Shown piece by piece: positions 62,766-64,000 of a stretch of 64,000 bases of DNA (the first letter of the stretch is position 1; every line of letters starts with the position of its first letter). A program made the position numbers and the translations under genes. The stretch covers positions 1-64,000 of the forward strand of contig CAZNLJ010000011.1 in the NCBI GenBank assembly GCA_964573725.1. Reading direction: 5' to 3'. The stretch is from UBA6168 sp964573725. GTDB lineage: Bacteria; Bacteroidota; Bacteroidia; Chitinophagales; Saprospiraceae. Under the pieces are notes generated by a model. The model worked only from the letters and a program-made list of their open reading frames with translations, did no database searches and was not told where the DNA came from.

Positions 62766-64000
62766 TCAGGGGAAGATGCCCATGGACTGGTAATCCTGTC
62801 CGATCAGCAGGATGGCATTGACGAAAGCGGCCGTCCGCATATCGATACCTTTCCGGAGTTGGATATCCCGGGTGAAGTTGTAGGAATTGATCATGGTCTC
62901 CTCCAGCCCGGAACGGACCAGGTCCACCTCGTCGGCCCCCTTGACGAATCGGTGCACCAGGTCGACAGGCGCTTTCCGGCCGGTCATTTCCTCAATCATC
63001 GAGACCATATCCTCCCGGCCTTGCTGGCGATACCGCTTGTCCATCCGGCCGAACCGCATATGGGAGAGGTTCTTGAGCCATTCGAAATAGGAGACGGTCA
63101 CCCCGCCGGCGTTCAGATAGACGTCCGGGATGATGAGCTTGCCTTTGGCCAGGAGAATTTCCTCCGCCGGGGAAGTGATGGGACCATTCGCGGCTTCGGC
63201 GATGATCTTGGCCTTGATGCGGTCCGCATTCTCGATGTGGATGACCTCCTCGAGGGCGGCCGGCACCAGGATGTCACAGTCCAGTTCCAGGACCTTTTCC
63301 CGTTCCTCCCGGGAAAATTTGGTCGCATCGCCGTAGTTCATGATGGAGCCGGTTTCCTCCTTGACCCGGACCAGGGTGCGGATGTCGATGCCTTTTTCGT
63401 TGTAGATGAAGCCGTCCGCTTCACCCACCGCGATGATGACGGCATCCCCCTCCTCCTGGGAAATCATGGCGGAATAGGTCCCCACATTACCGAATCCCTG
63501 GATGACCATGCGTTTGCCGGCGATACCCGGGGTCAATCCCAAGCGCTCCATATCCGACACATGGGAGCAGGCCTCCCGGAGGCCGTAGAAGACGCCACGG
63601 CCGGTGGCCTCGGTCCTTCCGCGGATACCGAACTGGTTGACCGGTTTTCCGGTGACACAACCGGCGGCATCCAGCTCGTTTTCCCGAAGGGTGCGGTAGG
63701 TGTCGTAGATCCATGCCATCTCCCGTTGCCCGGTGCCGTAATCCGGCGCCGGCACGTCGATGGAAGGCCCGATAAAATTGCGGCGGACCAGCTCATAGGT
63801 GTAGCGACGGGTGATTTTCTCCAGGGTTTCCTCGTCGTAATCCCAGGGATTGATCTTGACTCCGCCTTTCGCCCCGCCGAAGGGAACATGTACGATGGCA
63901 CATTTGTAGGACATCAGGGTGGCCAAGGCCATGACTTCCTCCTGGTTGACGTGGTTGCTGTATCGGATCCCCCCCTTCGTAGGCAGCCGGTGGTGGCTGT
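62766..64000 (-). CDS. Glu/Leu/Phe/Val-type glutamate dehydrogenase (N-terminus off the window)
   Basis: 411 residues remain after the right edge cuts the N-terminus; the frame runs open to 64000 with HRLPTKGGIRYSNHVN visible at its beginning. HVPFGGAKGGVKINP contains the catalytic Lys, and SIDVPAPDYGTGQREMAWI follows. The C-terminal half has the NAD(P) loop IQGFGNVGTYSA and ANGPITSPAEEIL. This places it in the NAD(P)-dependent glutamate dehydrogenase group (RocG/GudB-like). It interconverts glutamate and 2-oxoglutarate plus ammonia. The cofactor is not determinable by eye. Confidence 0.93.
   Translation of the reverse strand, partial: SHHRLPTKGGIRYSNHVNQEEVMALATLMSYKCAIVHVPFGGAKGGVKINPWDYDEETLEKITRRYTYELVRRNFIGPSIDVPAPDYGTGQREMAWIYDTYRTLRENELDAAGCVTGKPVNQFGIRGRTEATGRGVFYGLREACSHVSDMERLGLTPGIAGKRMVIQGFGNVGTYSAMISQEEGDAVIIAVGEADGFIYNEKGIDIRTLVRVKEETGSIMNYGDATKFSREEREKVLELDCDILVPAALEEVIHIENADRIKAKIIAEAANGPITSPAEEILLAKGKLIIPDVYLNAGGVTVSYFEWLKNLSHMRFGRMDKRYRQQGREDMVSMIEEMTGRKAPVDLVHRFVKGADEVDLVRSGLEETMINSYNFTRDIQLRKGIDMRTAAFVNAILLIGQDYQSMGIFP

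Noticed and set aside
1..64000. CRISPR arrays, tRNA/rRNA genes, insertion sequences and attachment sites
   Set aside because: No regularly spaced direct repeats, tRNA cloverleaf, transposase ORF or terminal inverted repeats were found on reading.

Overview
The window comes from a GC-rich member of the Bacteroidota, most like the Saprospirales/Lewinella group. This rests on two SusC/SusD outer-membrane pairs, a CarboxypepD-type TonB receptor, ASPIC/UnbV and FG-GAP lipoproteins, an ArgF'-type carbamoyltransferase, an effector-associated-domain (EAD11-like) protein and TAnnTTTG-type -7 promoter elements. No rRNA, tRNA, insertion sequence, prophage or CRISPR array was seen. Most coding sequence is ordinary chromosomal, and the many long antisense ORFs are high-GC shadows.

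Layout. 1-5.4 kb: the start of a membrane protein cut by the left edge, a conserved exported protein misleadingly named 'asparagine synthetase B', a saccharopine dehydrogenase family protein, cytidine deaminase and a Sua5/TsaC threonylcarbamoyl-AMP synthase. 5.8-17.6 kb: an arginine-methionine supercluster (GNAT acyltransferase, argG, argC, argD, argF', argB, argE, argH, OsmC-like, metZ-like, metX-like). A candidate promoter, an operator-like inverted repeat and a hairpin-rich leader lie upstream of it. 17.6-23 kb, minus strand: ceramidase-like hydrolase, an EAD11-like transmembrane protein, a WbqC-family protein and HMG-CoA synthase. 23.4-28.4 kb, minus strand: a SusC/SusD pair with an intrinsic terminator.

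28.7-34 kb looks like an aminophosphonate utilisation locus. It holds a PhnZ-type HD diiron oxygenase whose metal-ligand spacing matches PhnZ, a TonB-dependent receptor, a PhnX-like HAD hydrolase and an HpnW-type FAD amine oxidoreductase. 34.5-37.1 kb: a large DUF5916/CBM9-like barrel protein. 37.5-49.5 kb: a second SusC/SusD pair, a terminator, then an FG-GAP/ASPIC lipoprotein, a vanadium haloperoxidase-like lipoprotein and a CRTAC1-type protein. This is plausibly a surface uptake and oxidation system of unknown substrate.

49.5-58.7 kb: housekeeping and unknown genes (YitT-type membrane protein, Cys-rich lipoprotein, MsrB-MsrA fusion, two outer-membrane barrels, a baeRF-like protein, an SDR-like protein, an exported protein, a metallophosphatase). 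58.8-64 kb: argS, glnS and a glutamate dehydrogenase cut by the right edge. The strongest candidates for something new are the phosphonate locus, the SusCD-ASPIC-haloperoxidase cluster, the EAD11 protein, and the unresolved acyl-group chemistry (acetyl or succinyl) of the arginine pathway.
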